The notes: generated from the sequence alone by a model not told the origin. Positions 1 to 8,682 are shown, counted from the first letter of the stretch. The stretch: 64,000 nucleotides of DNA from Bacillota bacterium (GCA_023416955.1 JAEZGM010000023.1:1-64000); one strand, 5' to 3'. A program made the numbers and translations.

Positions 1-83
1 GTGCAGATTGCACGGCGCCGTTCCTTTGTTAATATATAGTATAGAAAATCAAAGCATAATAGCCAAAGCTCCGTCGTCGATGA

Positions 84-121
84 ACCCCCCCCGAGTATCC
101 CCAGGGGATGTTCGGGGTTGG
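84..121. other. GC-rich imperfect hairpin downstream of coaX
   Basis: Bases 1-215 hold no convincing gene. A C-rich arm near 84-99 and a GGGGTT arm ending near 119 fold around a CCCC/GGGG core at about 100-108. No T-run follows on either strand, so it is a weak terminator candidate. It could instead belong to the leader of a minus-strand gene lying beyond the left edge. Confidence 0.3.
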
Positions 122-215
122 CTGCCCTTCCTGTTTTCATGGACGGGGATGGTTTTGACTCTACGCCATTATAACCAATCACATAATAAAATTCCTGTAG
201 TCTGCCATGATTGCT

Positions 216-986
216 TTATACTGCTTGATTGTTTTCATAAAGAATCCGCAGCCCGTCGAGCAGCAGCGTATCGCAGAAATGAACGCTATGCTTACAGTGC
301 CGAACAATCTGCTTTGACAGCCCGCCGGTCGCCACCACATGGCAGTGTTCCCCAACTTCCTGTTCCATCCGTTCTACCATTCCGTCAATCATGCAAGCCG
401 TTCCGTAAATGATACCCGAACGCATACAGTCAATGGTATTGTCGCAAATAGTGTGCTCCGGCGCATTCAGGCTGATGGAAGGCAGCTGAGCGGTACGGCG
501 CGTCAGCGCGTCCAGCGAAATGCCGACGCCGGGGCAAATACACCCGCCGCGCATATTTTTTTCACGGTCGAGCAAAACGAACGTTGTTGCTGTGCCCATA
601 TCAAGTATAATGGTTGGGCCGTCGAACATACTTTCCGCGGCGACGCAGCCCACAATCAGGTCGGCGCCGGTCAGTTCCGGCTGCTGAACTTTTATTTTAA
701 TATTTGTTTTTGTTTTCGGCCCTACGCAGATCGGTTCCACTTTCATCAGCTTACGGATTGCGCGTACAAATGAAGTGTTCACCTGCGGCACCACGGAACT
801 GATAATCGCACCTTCAATTTCTTTTACGGAAACACCGTTAATGTCCAGAATATCGCGCAGCTCAATCGCATACTGGTCCTCCATACGGGAACCATCTGTT
901 GCCATACGGGAAACAAACATCAGCTGCCGGTCCTTATATACACCTATCGTAATATTGGTATTTCCAATATCCAATGCTAAAATCAT
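216..986 (-). CDS. coaX: Type III pantothenate kinase (CoaX)
   Basis: Phosphorylates pantothenate to 4'-phosphopantothenate with ATP, the first step of CoA synthesis in the cytoplasm. The 256-residue length is normal for the family. The N-terminal phosphate-binding motif DIGNTNITIGV starts at residue 5 and the second nucleotide-binding motif DMGTATTF lies near residue 129, the ASKHA-fold signature of CoaX; PanK-I and PanK-II look different. It is transcribed alone from a strong promoter at 1055-1083. coaD (36.4 kb) and coaE (46.6 kb) are also in this window but in separate operons. Identity is secure from the motifs. Confidence 0.95.
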   Translation of the reverse strand: MILALDIGNTNITIGVYKDRQLMFVSRMATDGSRMEDQYAIELRDILDINGVSVKEIEGAIISSVVPQVNTSFVRAIRKLMKVEPICVGPKTKTNIKIKVQQPELTGADLIVGCVAAESMFDGPTIILDMGTATTFVLLDREKNMRGGCICPGVGISLDALTRRTAQLPSISLNAPEHTICDNTIDCMRSGIIYGTACMIDGMVERMEQEVGEHCHVVATGGLSKQIVRHCKHSVHFCDTLLLDGLRILYENNQAV

Positions 987-1054
987 ACTTTTGCCTCCTG
1001 ATTACTGCCTCTGTCCTGTGTATTTTTTTGCATTTTATCATACAATTTCACCTA

Positions 1055-1083
1055 ATTATACCAATAACCTGTAAAATATGCAA
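1055..1083 (-). promoter_or_regulatory. Sigma-A-type promoter of coaX
   Basis: On the minus strand a TTGCAT -35 box (1078-1083), a 17-base spacer and a perfect TATAAT -10 box (1055-1060) lie about 70 bases upstream of the coaX start. Confidence 0.7.
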
Positions 1084-1172
1084 GATACTGTGATATTTTT
1101 TTAACGATTCTTGTAATTGAAATACTTTTCTCTTATAATTTGTAAGGATTGTCGAGCAATACAAGAAACCAG

Positions 1173-1194
1173 CCCCGGGAAAATTTTCCCGGGG
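1173..1194 (-). terminator. Palindromic hairpin ending the spmA-spmB-feoB operon
   Basis: A perfect 22-base palindrome (CCCCGGGAAAA and its complement) sits 11 bases past the feoB stop. On the minus strand it is followed by a moderately T-rich stretch, which fits an intrinsic terminator. Confidence 0.6.
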
Positions 1195-1205
1195 ATTTCA
1201 TGTTG

Positions 1206-3050
1206 TTATGTGAAAAATTGCTGAATCAGCAACGCGCACTGGTAAAACAGTGCCGAGCTGTACCACGCTACTGCAAATTGGTAGAACGCACTTGCGGCTG
1301 CCCATTTCAGACTCGCGGTTTCGCGCCGAATGGTGCTCAACGCAGCAGCACAGGGAGTGTAAAGCAAAACAAATATCAGGTATGAGCACGCGCTTAACGT
1401 GGTAAAATTTTCCTTTAATGCAATTGTAAGGTTTCCGGCATAAAGGACGCTCATCGTACTGACAATGGATTCCTTGGCAACCACTCCCGTAAGAAGGGCA
1501 ACGGTCGGTTTCCATGAGCCAAAACCGCACAAAGTGAATACCGGTGCCAGAAATTTGCCGAATACCGCCAAAATGCTTTGTGAGCTGTCCTCAGTCATGT
1601 ACAGGCTGGTGGACAAGGACTGCAGAAACCAGATGACTACAGTGGCAACAAACACAGTGGTTCCCGCTTTTTGCAGGAACTCCTGTATGCGCTGCCGCAC
1701 ATGCAGCCAGATGCTTTTCGGCGTGGGCAGGCGGTAATCCGGCAACTCCATCACAAACGGCGCGGCTTCACCCTTGAGCACACTGTTTTTCAGCAGCAAG
1801 GCCGATAATATCCCCATGCAGGCTCCGAATGCATACAGCAAAAACATAACAAGCGGCCGCTTCCCCACAAAAAAGGCGGCAATGAACATGGAATAAACCG
1901 GCATTTTCGCACTGCAGGACATAAAAGGAGTAATCAGAACAGTCAGTCTTCTGTCCTTTTCCCGTTCAAGGATGCGGGTTCCCATAACCGCCGGAACCGT
2001 GCAGCCGAATCCCATGAGTAGCGGAACAAACGCACGCCCCGACAGACCGATCCTGCGCATGGGCGCGTCCATGATAAATGCCGCGCGCGCCATATATCCG
2101 CTGTCCTCCAGAAGCGAAAGCAGCAGGAAGAGCAGCAGAATTTGGGGCAGGAATTTCAGCACCGCGCCCACACCGGCAAGAATTCCGTCCACCACAAGGC
2201 TGCGAAGCCACTCTGAAGTGCCGGCCGCGCGCATTGCTCCGCTGACAGCGGGCGAAAATTTACCTGTGATCATCTGTTCCACAAGCTGTACCAGAAATGA
2301 GCCGATGGAACCGAACGTAAGCCAGAAAATGCACAGAATCGCCAAAAAGAACAGCGGTATGGCTAAGATGCGGTTCGTCGCAACCGCGTCGATCCGCTCT
2401 GTAACGCTTTTTGAGGCAGCGGTATGCTTCCTGACTGCACGATGTGTAAGGCTTTCAATGTACCTGTACCTGGCTTCGACTAGCTCCAGATCTGGGTCTT
2501 TGCTACCCGGCGCCGGATGCGGCACAGGGTGAAATACCGGCGGCTTATGCAGCGCAGGCAGCACTGCACGCAGCAATTCCGCAACGCCTTTTCCTTTGGA
2601 GGCGGATACCGGAACCACTGCCGCGCCGGCCAGTTTGCCCAGAAGGTCACAGTCAATACGGTCGCCCCGGCGCGCTGCAACGTCCATCATGTTTAGTGCG
2701 ATCACCATGGGGATATTCAGTTCCATCAGCTGTGTAGTCAGGTACAGATTCCGCTCCAGATTCGCTGCGTCCACAATATTGATGATTACGTCCGGCTTTC
2801 CGCTTCGGAGGAACTGCCCGGCAAGCACTTCCTCCTGTGAGTAGGCCGTAAGCGAATAAATTCCCGGCAAATCCACAAGATCAATCCGGCAATCCCCGGA
2901 CTGCAGATGCCCTACCTTTTTTTCTACCGTCACACCGGGCCAGTTTCCGACGGTGGCGGCGGAGCCGGTAAGCGCGTTGAAAAGCGTTGTTTTTCCGCAG
3001 TTCGGGTTACCGGCCAGCGCAACCGTGATCCTTTTTTCTTCTCCGTTCAT
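1206..3050 (-). CDS. feoB: Ferrous iron transport protein B (FeoB)
   Basis: Inner-membrane Fe(II) importer with an N-terminal small-GTPase domain. Visible are the P-loop GNPNCGKTT at residues 14-22, switch region VGNWPGVTVEKK, DLPG at 60-63 and the guanine-specificity motif NMMD near 120. A membrane region follows with two Gate-type segments, including a SCSAKMPVY-like stretch. At 614 residues it is somewhat shorter than the usual 650-770. No feoA is adjacent. Instead it is the last gene of an operon with spmA and spmB, starting 9 bases after spmB with a GAGGG ribosome site. A role in sporulation-time iron uptake is possible but is inference from context only. Confidence 0.93.
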   Translation of the reverse strand: MNGEEKRITVALAGNPNCGKTTLFNALTGSAATVGNWPGVTVEKKVGHLQSGDCRIDLVDLPGIYSLTAYSQEEVLAGQFLRSGKPDVIINIVDAANLERNLYLTTQLMELNIPMVIALNMMDVAARRGDRIDCDLLGKLAGAAVVPVSASKGKGVAELLRAVLPALHKPPVFHPVPHPAPGSKDPDLELVEARYRYIESLTHRAVRKHTAASKSVTERIDAVATNRILAIPLFFLAILCIFWLTFGSIGSFLVQLVEQMITGKFSPAVSGAMRAAGTSEWLRSLVVDGILAGVGAVLKFLPQILLLFLLLSLLEDSGYMARAAFIMDAPMRRIGLSGRAFVPLLMGFGCTVPAVMGTRILEREKDRRLTVLITPFMSCSAKMPVYSMFIAAFFVGKRPLVMFLLYAFGACMGILSALLLKNSVLKGEAAPFVMELPDYRLPTPKSIWLHVRQRIQEFLQKAGTTVFVATVVIWFLQSLSTSLYMTEDSSQSILAVFGKFLAPVFTLCGFGSWKPTVALLTGVVAKESIVSTMSVLYAGNLTIALKENFTTLSACSYLIFVLLYTPCAAALSTIRRETASLKWAAASAFYQFAVAWYSSALFYQCALLIQQFFT

Positions 3051-3059
3051 TAGTACCCT

Positions 3060-3581
3060 CTAATGTAAAAACAGTCTGACTGTCAGCGCCGAAACAATGC
3101 AGGCGGTCAGGTCTGCCGTTAATGCGGCCGGAATCGTGTGCCGTGTCTTTTTGACGCTGACCGCGCCAAAGTAAACGGCAATGGCGTAAAATGTCGTTTC
3201 CGTGGAACCGGACATCACCGAGGCAACGCGCCCGATGAAGCTTTCGGTTCCGTAATTCTGAAAAATCTGTGAAAGGATGGCGGTGGAGCCGCTGCCCGAA
3301 ATCGGTTTGATCAGCATGAGCGGCATGACCTGCGGCGGCAGCCCCAGAAGCTTTGCGACCGGCGCCAGAAACGACGACAGCATGTCTAACGCTCCCGAAG
3401 CATTCAGCATGGAAACCGCAGTCATAAGCCCGATCAGCGATGGGAGAATGGAGATCGTAGAGGAAAAACCCTCTTTGGCTCCGACCAAAAAGGTGTCGAA
3501 GACAGGCACTCTCCGAATCAGTCCGAACACGACAATCAGCAGCACCGCGGCAGGTATGACGTAAACTCCCAGCTTATCCAC
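3060..3581 (-). CDS. spmB: Spore maturation protein B
   Basis: Integral membrane protein of the nucleoside-recognition/Gate family, involved in dehydration of the spore core in Bacillus. It has 173 residues with several hydrophobic segments and the SpmB-like stretch LIKPISGSGSTAILSQIF near residue 90, with SGSTETTFYAIAVYFG near 125, both characteristic. It overlaps the end of spmA by 8 bases and is followed by feoB 9 bases later, so the three are probably cotranscribed. Length and order match spmAB in other spore formers. Confidence 0.93.
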   Translation of the reverse strand: MDKLGVYVIPAAVLLIVVFGLIRRVPVFDTFLVGAKEGFSSTISILPSLIGLMTAVSMLNASGALDMLSSFLAPVAKLLGLPPQVMPLMLIKPISGSGSTAILSQIFQNYGTESFIGRVASVMSGSTETTFYAIAVYFGAVSVKKTRHTIPAALTADLTACIVSALTVRLFLH

Positions 3582-4194
3582 TTTTCCGCCCCTCTAAAAC
3601 CTTGGCAACAATGACGCCGGCCGCCAAAGCGGCGACAGAAGTCGCCCAGACGGCGGGCAGAATATCGAACGGCGCGGGAGAACCGTATTTGGCGCGCAGC
3701 GTGCCCATAAAGGTTGGGATGATCTGTAATGAAGCGGTATTGATGACCACAAACATGGCCATGGAATTGTCCGCTGTCTGCGTCGGATTTTTCTTTTTCA
3801 ATTCCTTCATTGCCGCGATTCCGAGCGGCGTGGCGGCATTTCCCAGCCCCAGAAGGTTGGCGGTCATATTCATACAGATTGCTTTCATTGCGGGGCTATC
3901 CTTTTTACAGTCCGGAAACAGGTGCTTTGTAAGCGGATGAAGCAGATTCGAAAGAATTTGCGTAACGCCCCCCGCGTCGGCTATTTTCATAAGACCCGTC
4001 CAAAGGCACATCATTCCCAGCAGGGAAATGACCAGTTCCACCGCACCGGCCGCACCGCTCATGATAGAAGCGGAAAGCTCAGGAACTCGCCCGGTAACAA
4101 CCGCGCAGAATACGCTGATAAGAATCAGACCCGCCCAAATATAATTTAGCAGCGACCTCACTCCCTTAAGGGCATTTTGTTCATATCTATGCAT
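3574..4194 (-). CDS. spmA: Spore maturation protein A
   Basis: Membrane partner of SpmB. It contains the Gate-type segment NMTANLLGLGNAATPLGIAA (about residues 111-130), typical of SpmA, plus four to five hydrophobic stretches. The start is uncertain. The ATG at 4194 has no Shine-Dalgarno sequence, whereas an AAGGGAG motif lies just ahead of codon 15 and homologous proteins begin with sequence like LNYIWAGLIL. The true start may therefore be a non-ATG codon near 4152, giving about 192 residues. Function is secure; the start is not. Confidence 0.9.
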   Translation of the reverse strand: MHRYEQNALKGVRSLLNYIWAGLILISVFCAVVTGRVPELSASIMSGAAGAVELVISLLGMMCLWTGLMKIADAGGVTQILSNLLHPLTKHLFPDCKKDSPAMKAICMNMTANLLGLGNAATPLGIAAMKELKKKNPTQTADNSMAMFVVINTASLQIIPTFMGTLRAKYGSPAPFDILPAVWATSVAALAAGVIVAKVLEGRKSG

Positions 4195-4244
4195 TTATCG
4201 CGGTGTCTATTACAAAATCTGTCATATTTTACATGTACAATATA

Positions 4245-4273
4245 TTGACATAATTGGAAAAAACTACTATAAT
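4245..4273 (+). promoter_or_regulatory. Consensus promoter of abrB
   Basis: TTGACA (4245-4250), a 17-base spacer and TATAAT (4268-4273) form a perfect sigma-A promoter. The start codon of abrB lies 55 bases downstream. Confidence 0.85.
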
Positions 4274-4327
4274 AATCACGAAATATGACATAAACCTACC
4301 GATTCCAGAACGAAAGGCGATGATAAA

Positions 4328-4582
4328 ATGAAATCAACAGGTATTGTAAGGAAAGTTGACGAATTAGGTCGAATTGTTCTCCCGAAAGAGCTTCGTATGA
4401 CGCTGAACATAAACGAGAAGGATCCTCTTGAAATTTTTGTCGACGATGATGGAAGGATCATTTTGAAGAAATATGAACCTGCGTGTATCTTCTGCAACAG
4501 CATGAACAACATTTCCAATTTCAAGGGTCACAATGTTTGCGAAGACTGTATGAAAAAAATCGCGGCACGGCTCGAAGAGTAA
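4328..4582 (+). CDS. abrB: AbrB/SpoVT-family transition-state regulator
   Basis: Small DNA-binding protein of 84 residues. The N-terminal swapped-hairpin domain MKSTGIVRKVDELGRIVLPK is the classic AbrB/SpoVT fold. The C-terminal tail carries two Cys pairs (ACIFC and CEDC) about 20 residues apart, which suggests a small metal-binding ribbon as seen in clostridial AbrB proteins. It is monocistronic, with an AAAGG ribosome site, a consensus promoter and its own terminator. In spore formers such regulators repress stationary-phase and sporulation genes during growth; which genes it controls here cannot be seen. Confidence 0.92.
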   Translation: MKSTGIVRKVDELGRIVLPKELRMTLNINEKDPLEIFVDDDGRIILKKYEPACIFCNSMNNISNFKGHNVCEDCMKKIAARLEE

Positions 4583-4617
4583 AATACATACGGCATCACT
4601 CTATGACATTATTTCTG

Positions 4618-4654
4618 AAAAAGAGGCGAGGGCAACTATGCCCACGCCTCTTTT
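4618..4654 (+). terminator. Terminator of abrB
   Basis: Arms AAAAGAGGCG and CGCCTCTTTT enclose a 16-base loop and end in a T-run, 36 bases past the abrB stop. Confidence 0.85.
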
Positions 4655-4744
4655 CCATGATTTCGGATTCGATCGTTTTTTTCGCGTCGATTCCTTAATC
4701 TAAGCAAAACCGCTGCATCGATTTTGCTTCCAATATTTTAAATC

Positions 4745-4879
4745 CTATAATCTTATTAAGACGTTCCATATAACGTAATCAATGTAGCGAATTCCAAGCA
4801 GCAAAAACAGCTGAATTAATTCGATTGCTACAAATATCAGCATTAAGAATAAAATAGAGAAAAAACTTGAAACGGCCAA
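4745..4879 (-). CDS. Possible 44-residue hydrophobic peptide
   Basis: An open frame on the minus strand starts with a TTG at 4879, 11 bases past the stop of the preceding small membrane gene. It predicts a mostly hydrophobic peptide (core LMLIFVAIELIQLFLLL) ending in a short basic/aromatic tail. The ribosome site is weak (GAAG), and T-rich DNA makes hydrophobic frames by chance. It could be the last cistron of the exporter operon or spurious. The rest of the 4583-4889 gap holds the abrB terminator and a small AAGCAAAA/TTTTGCTT inverted repeat at 4702-4729. Confidence 0.25.
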   Translation of the reverse strand: MAVSSFFSILFLMLIFVAIELIQLFLLLGIRYIDYVIWNVLIRL

Positions 4880-4889
4880 TCTTCAGCTT

Positions 4890-5105
4890 CTAATTGTCAG
4901 CAGCGGTGGAAACGTCAAATGTTACTGAATTGTTCATGTAGCCCTTTATATTTACATAGAAAGGCGGTTTCAGTGAAACACCAACGATATGTATAATCAG
5001 TAATACCGCTACAGACAGGCCTGCAGCCGCGGCAATCAGGCTTAGTCTCGCAAGTGGGAAATCTCGTCTTTTACGGTATCTTCCGCTTCTTTTTCTTCTT
5101 CCCAT
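4890..5105 (-). CDS. Small single-pass membrane protein at the end of the exporter operon
   Basis: Unrecognised 71-residue protein. The first 19 residues are strongly basic (GRRKRSGRYRKRRDF). One transmembrane helix follows (about residues 20-44, LSLIAAAAGLSVAVLLIIHIV), then a short polar tail predicted to lie outside the cell. An AAAGGG ribosome site precedes the ATG. It lies 66 bases downstream of the ABC ATPase on the same strand, so it is probably the last or next-to-last cistron of that operon. It could be an accessory or immunity-like subunit; that is inference from position only. Confidence 0.6.
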   Translation of the reverse strand: MGRRKRSGRYRKRRDFPLARLSLIAAAAGLSVAVLLIIHIVGVSLKPPFYVNIKGYMNNSVTFDVSTAADN

Positions 5106-5171
5106 ATTCTATTAGCCCTTTCCATGAAGCCAGTGATTCCAAAACTATGTCCGCCTAATTCTCAAGCTGAC

Positions 5172-5816
5172 TTATCTGACCGTATGTATGACCCCTGCCT
5201 CCATTTCATAAACGATATCACAGAGAATATCGATGTCTTCCGCACTGTGGCTTGCAACTACAATGGTTTTTCCTTCGTCTTTTAAGCGAAGCAGCAGAGC
5301 GCGTATATCTTCCACGCCATGATTGTCCAAGCCGTTCATTGGCTCGTCCAAGATCAAAATTTCAGGATCTTCCATAAATGCCTGCGCAATGCCTAAGCGT
5401 TGGCGCATTCCTAGTGAATATTTGCCGACAGGTTTGCGGCTGTTTGGATCAAGGCCTACCAAATTCATGCATTCCCGAATTCGTTCTTCTCCTGCTTTCT
5501 TTTTGATTGAGGCAAGATAGCGAAGGTTTTTCAGTCCGGAATCCATAGGCAAAAACCCGGGTGATTCTATAATGAATCCTAAGCTGTCGGGAAAGTCTTC
5601 ATCGCGTCCTACACGCCTATTCCAAACGTACACTTCACCCTCGGTGGGGATCACAAAGCCGCAGATCGTTTTTAACAGCACAGTCTTACCGGAACCGTTT
5701 CGCCCGATCAGTCCGTAAATGTTGCCTTTACAAAATTCTATACTAATATTCTTCAAAACAAATTGTTCCGCAAATTTTTTGCTGACGTTTCTCACTGAGA
5801 TGATACTTTCCTTCAT
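5172..5816 (-). CDS. ABC-2 type exporter ATP-binding subunit
   Basis: Cytoplasmic ATPase of 214 residues. It shows Walker A GRNGSGKT near residue 37, signature SLGMRQRLGIAQA, Walker B ILILDEPMNGLD and the H-loop VVASHS. The start at 5816 is chosen because its ATG overlaps the stop of the upstream permease (ATGA) and follows AAAGGAG. A longer frame exists but would run deep into the permease gene. Together with the two membrane genes upstream it forms an ABC-2 type exporter; the substrate is not evident. Confidence 0.92.
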   Translation of the reverse strand: MKESIISVRNVSKKFAEQFVLKNISIEFCKGNIYGLIGRNGSGKTVLLKTICGFVIPTEGEVYVWNRRVGRDEDFPDSLGFIIESPGFLPMDSGLKNLRYLASIKKKAGEERIRECMNLVGLDPNSRKPVGKYSLGMRQRLGIAQAFMEDPEILILDEPMNGLDNHGVEDIRALLLRLKDEGKTIVVASHSAEDIDILCDIVYEMEAGVIHTVR

Positions 5817-6709
5817 GAAATCTCCTTTCCGAATTTCGAGCCGTCCTTTTCTAATTTCCCTTTCATCCGCTGATACCACTTCTCAAAATGCCCGCTGCAT
5901 ATACATAGAATCACTAACATACAAAGAGAGATGATAAAAAATCCGGCTGCGTATGCCAGCGTAATTCCATATCGTTGATTCATTCCTGATAGAGACGAAA
6001 GCTGGGCGAGGGTGAGCGGCGAAAATACATAGGCCGCCGGAGTCCATTCGTTCGAAATCATTACATCCAACAACACAAATGCAACCGACAGAAATGTCCC
6101 GATCATTTTATGCGTCACGGTATTAAAAAAATATAGTAAGAGCCCAAGCCATGCGCTGCAAGCCCATTCAAGGACAAAGCTGAGCACCATCGCTTTGACA
6201 GGTTCGAAGGCGACGGTAAGATAACCGTTGACTGTGAATGTAAGGGCATACTGCGAAGCCGCATCCGTCTTTGCCAACGTCCCCAAAATTTTCCCCCACT
6301 CCGTACTCCATTGCAGGTGTCCGATTAACGGTACGACGCTGACCATCGCGATATAAATGACATACAATAGTGATAGAATTAATATGTATAGAACGTGACC
6401 TCCCGCCCATGCGGTACGGCCTGATCGGGAAACGATATACAGATAAGATTCATCGGTAAACGGCGCGTCGCAAAAAAGGATAACCGCTCCTGCCATAAAA
6501 ACCATCTGGCAAATAAAATCATTGGTAAGGTGCGGGAACACCCATGGCGTTGCCGCGATGTTCACCGCTTTGGAAAAGTCGGCGATAGGCTCCACCGTGG
6601 AATAGATATAAATGCCGATTAAAACAAAAATCAGCGGAATGCGGAAAGAGGTCACAATCCGACTGAACTGGTAACAGAAAACGCGCCGCGCTTTACGAAA
6701 CAGATCCAT
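5813..6709 (-). CDS. ABC-2 type exporter membrane subunit (second permease)
   Basis: Unnamed polytopic protein of about 298 residues with six predicted transmembrane helices, for example IPLIFVLIGIYIY, MVFMAGAVILF, VLYILILSLLYVIYIAMV and AGFFIISLCMLVILC. The ATG at 6709 follows GGAGG and overlaps the end of the upstream permease gene. No sequence signature beyond the ABC-2-like topology is visible. Tight coupling to the ATPase (4-base overlap) supports the assignment as a permease half. Confidence 0.75.
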   Translation of the reverse strand: MDLFRKARRVFCYQFSRIVTSFRIPLIFVLIGIYIYSTVEPIADFSKAVNIAATPWVFPHLTNDFICQMVFMAGAVILFCDAPFTDESYLYIVSRSGRTAWAGGHVLYILILSLLYVIYIAMVSVVPLIGHLQWSTEWGKILGTLAKTDAASQYALTFTVNGYLTVAFEPVKAMVLSFVLEWACSAWLGLLLYFFNTVTHKMIGTFLSVAFVLLDVMISNEWTPAAYVFSPLTLAQLSSLSGMNQRYGITLAYAAGFFIISLCMLVILCICSGHFEKWYQRMKGKLEKDGSKFGKEIS

Positions 6710-7511
6710 ATCCAATTTCCCTCCTTACCCGCCGCGTGAACAGAATCCCGCATAAAAACACAAGTAAAACAACCGTTATGCTTACCCAAAGCAGGGTGCC
6801 GCTATCCGTTCCGGTGCTTGAGCGACCCCTGAGCAGCAGGTCCAAGCGCGCCTGATTCGGAATTTGTAATAGATTGCAAGCCCTTATGTAAATAAAGTTT
6901 AAGATAAACGGGGAGGCAATCGTGACGTATTTATTGGGAATATATGCTGACACCACCATTGCCGAAGCAGCTGCCAACATACCCCGCAGGAAAGCCAGAT
7001 ACGCGCCGATCAAAAAATAGCCAATCCCGTTTCCTTTTGCAAGCGGCGCATAATAAGGCAAAACCTGCATTTGACGTAGCGCTTCTGCGTCGAACAGAGG
7101 AAGTTGAGTGGAAAGAAGGACGGTGTGCAGCAATACTCCGAAAGACAGTGTAATCCCCCCGGCCAGAGCGCCTGACAGCATTTTTGAAATACAATAAGCG
7201 TTTCTAGAGGTTCTGGACACAATGAATGGGGTCATGCCCGCCTCCTGTTCCTCGCAGTAACTGGAGGAAAACGGAAATGCGGCTAACATCGGGAGTAAAT
7301 TGGAACTGTAAGTACCCATCATTACCACGGAAAAGAAGTAAAAATACCAAACGCTGAACCCTGACACCCCGCTGAAAATAGCGGTGAAATCAGTCCACAT
7401 ATCGAAAATCAGGAAACAGACCGTCAGAATGACCGCTGTAAGGAACCTCCATCCGAACGCACGTTTCAAATTTGCCGTCATTAACTTGAAGAAATTCCCC
7501 TTAGCCGCCAT
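6693..7511 (-). CDS. ABC-2 type exporter membrane subunit (first permease)
   Basis: 272-residue protein with six hydrophobic segments. The N-terminus is basic, and the segments include WRFLTAVILTVCFLIFDMW, FYFFSVVMMGTYSSNLLPML, GALAGGITLSFGVLLHTVLL and TLLWVSITVVLLVFLCGILF. The stretch YCEEQEAGMTPFIVSRTSR between helices 2 and 3 resembles the conserved cytoplasmic coupling loop of ABC-2 permeases such as those in lantibiotic-immunity transporters. It overlaps the lipoprotein gene upstream and the second permease downstream, so translation is coupled. It probably pairs with the second permease as a heterodimer. Confidence 0.75.
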   Translation of the reverse strand: MAAKGNFFKLMTANLKRAFGWRFLTAVILTVCFLIFDMWTDFTAIFSGVSGFSVWYFYFFSVVMMGTYSSNLLPMLAAFPFSSSYCEEQEAGMTPFIVSRTSRNAYCISKMLSGALAGGITLSFGVLLHTVLLSTQLPLFDAEALRQMQVLPYYAPLAKGNGIGYFLIGAYLAFLRGMLAAASAMVVSAYIPNKYVTIASPFILNFIYIRACNLLQIPNQARLDLLLRGRSSTGTDSGTLLWVSITVVLLVFLCGILFTRRVRREIGYGSVS

Positions 7512-8682
7512 ATGCCAGATCCTTTCCGGTCAGCGCATTGTAGCGTTCCGCTTCGGTGTTGGTATCACTGCCGTTCACAACATCAATTTGAAAACACCAA
7601 TAGGGAGTCAGTGTGTACGCCGCATTCTCATATTTCGTGTCCGGATTCTGGATTGAAATATACTCCATCCAGATTTTCTTTACAATATGCGGTTCCGTAA
7701 GAATAATATCGGCCTGACTTTTTTTCAGGCATTCCAGCGCCTCTTCAAGAGAAATAACAGGCATTGGGGCAGACGGCTTGCCGTTTAAAGAAAGTGATTG
7801 CTGCACATCCAGATACTGAAGTCCCTGTGCGGTGATCGCTATTTTAGCAGCCATTGGGAACGGAGAAAATGCGTCTTGCTGACGCACTGAAATATTAGGT
7901 TCGTCAAGAGCGCTGTATACCGGCAGGCCTTCTTTCATAAAGCGGAACTGCAAATAATAGACATCGTCTTTTTCAGATAAATCTTTGAGTACTTTTGTTT
8001 TGGGAGAATCTTTATAACCGGAATTTTTTAACAGTCGTTCCTGGTATTCATTTAACTCCTTGCCGGTAATTGCTGCAATCATTGGTTCCATTGTCGGTTC
8101 ACAAGGCAATTTCAACGCCTGAAGAAAACCCGTTCCTTTTTTAATTGCGTCGGTGCGCGTCATAAAAGAAAGCTCCTTGGATAAAGAAGGGGTTTTCTCC
8201 AGGCTGCCGCCAAATTCCGCAACAAGAGAATTAATAGCGGAAGCACGCTTATTTGCTACAAAACTTGTTGTAGCTCTGTTTGCCAAAATAGAACCGTCAT
8301 CAGCAATTGTAATGTATAATCCTCCACCTGTAGTCGTGTCCACTATTACCTTGCCGGGATCTCCTGCCGGAAATATCGTGGTGAGCTCCTTTGGTGAAAA
8401 AGACTGATAGCCCATTGAATATGTGGAATAGGCGCTCTTTGACGGTAAAATCACATCGGCGTCAACAGTGAGGTTTGTATCAAGTCCTTTTTTTATGTGC
8501 TGCGTTTTTCCGCCGCTCTGTATGTTGGATTGCGCTTCGGAAGAACTTGACACGCTGGTGCTTGTCTCATTGCCCCCCGATTGCGCGGATTCCGGGGTTT
8601 TTCCGCAGGCAGAAAAGGTAAGGACCAGCCCGGCTAACAGGAGGCAGAGAAAAACAGTAATCTTTTGTTTTTTCTTTTTCAT
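7501..8682 (-). CDS. Lipoprotein of unknown function, linked to the exporter
   Basis: 393 residues with a lipoprotein signal (basic start, hydrophobic core, lipobox LTFSAC, acylated Cys near residue 26) and a Ser-rich linker to about residue 60. The rest is a soluble extracellular domain. Its C-terminal part has alternating strands followed by an EEALECLKK helix, loosely like PepSY/YycI-type domains, but I do not recognise the family. It is the first gene of the ABC operon after the gap, with an AGGAG ribosome site, and overlaps the first permease by 11 bases. It may be a substrate-binding, sensor or immunity lipoprotein. Confidence 0.7.
   Translation of the reverse strand: MKKKKQKITVFLCLLLAGLVLTFSACGKTPESAQSGGNETSTSVSSSSEAQSNIQSGGKTQHIKKGLDTNLTVDADVILPSKSAYSTYSMGYQSFSPKELTTIFPAGDPGKVIVDTTTGGGLYITIADDGSILANRATTSFVANKRASAINSLVAEFGGSLEKTPSLSKELSFMTRTDAIKKGTGFLQALKLPCEPTMEPMIAAITGKELNEYQERLLKNSGYKDSPKTKVLKDLSEKDDVYYLQFRFMKEGLPVYSALDEPNISVRQQDAFSPFPMAAKIAITAQGLQYLDVQQSLSLNGKPSAPMPVISLEEALECLKKSQADIILTEPHIVKKIWMEYISIQNPDTKYENAAYTLTPYWCFQIDVVNGSDTNTEAERYNALTGKDLAYGG

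Noticed and set aside
8..412. 134-residue plus-strand frame at the left edge
   Set aside because: It runs antisense through the end of coaX, and its composition follows the complementary gene.
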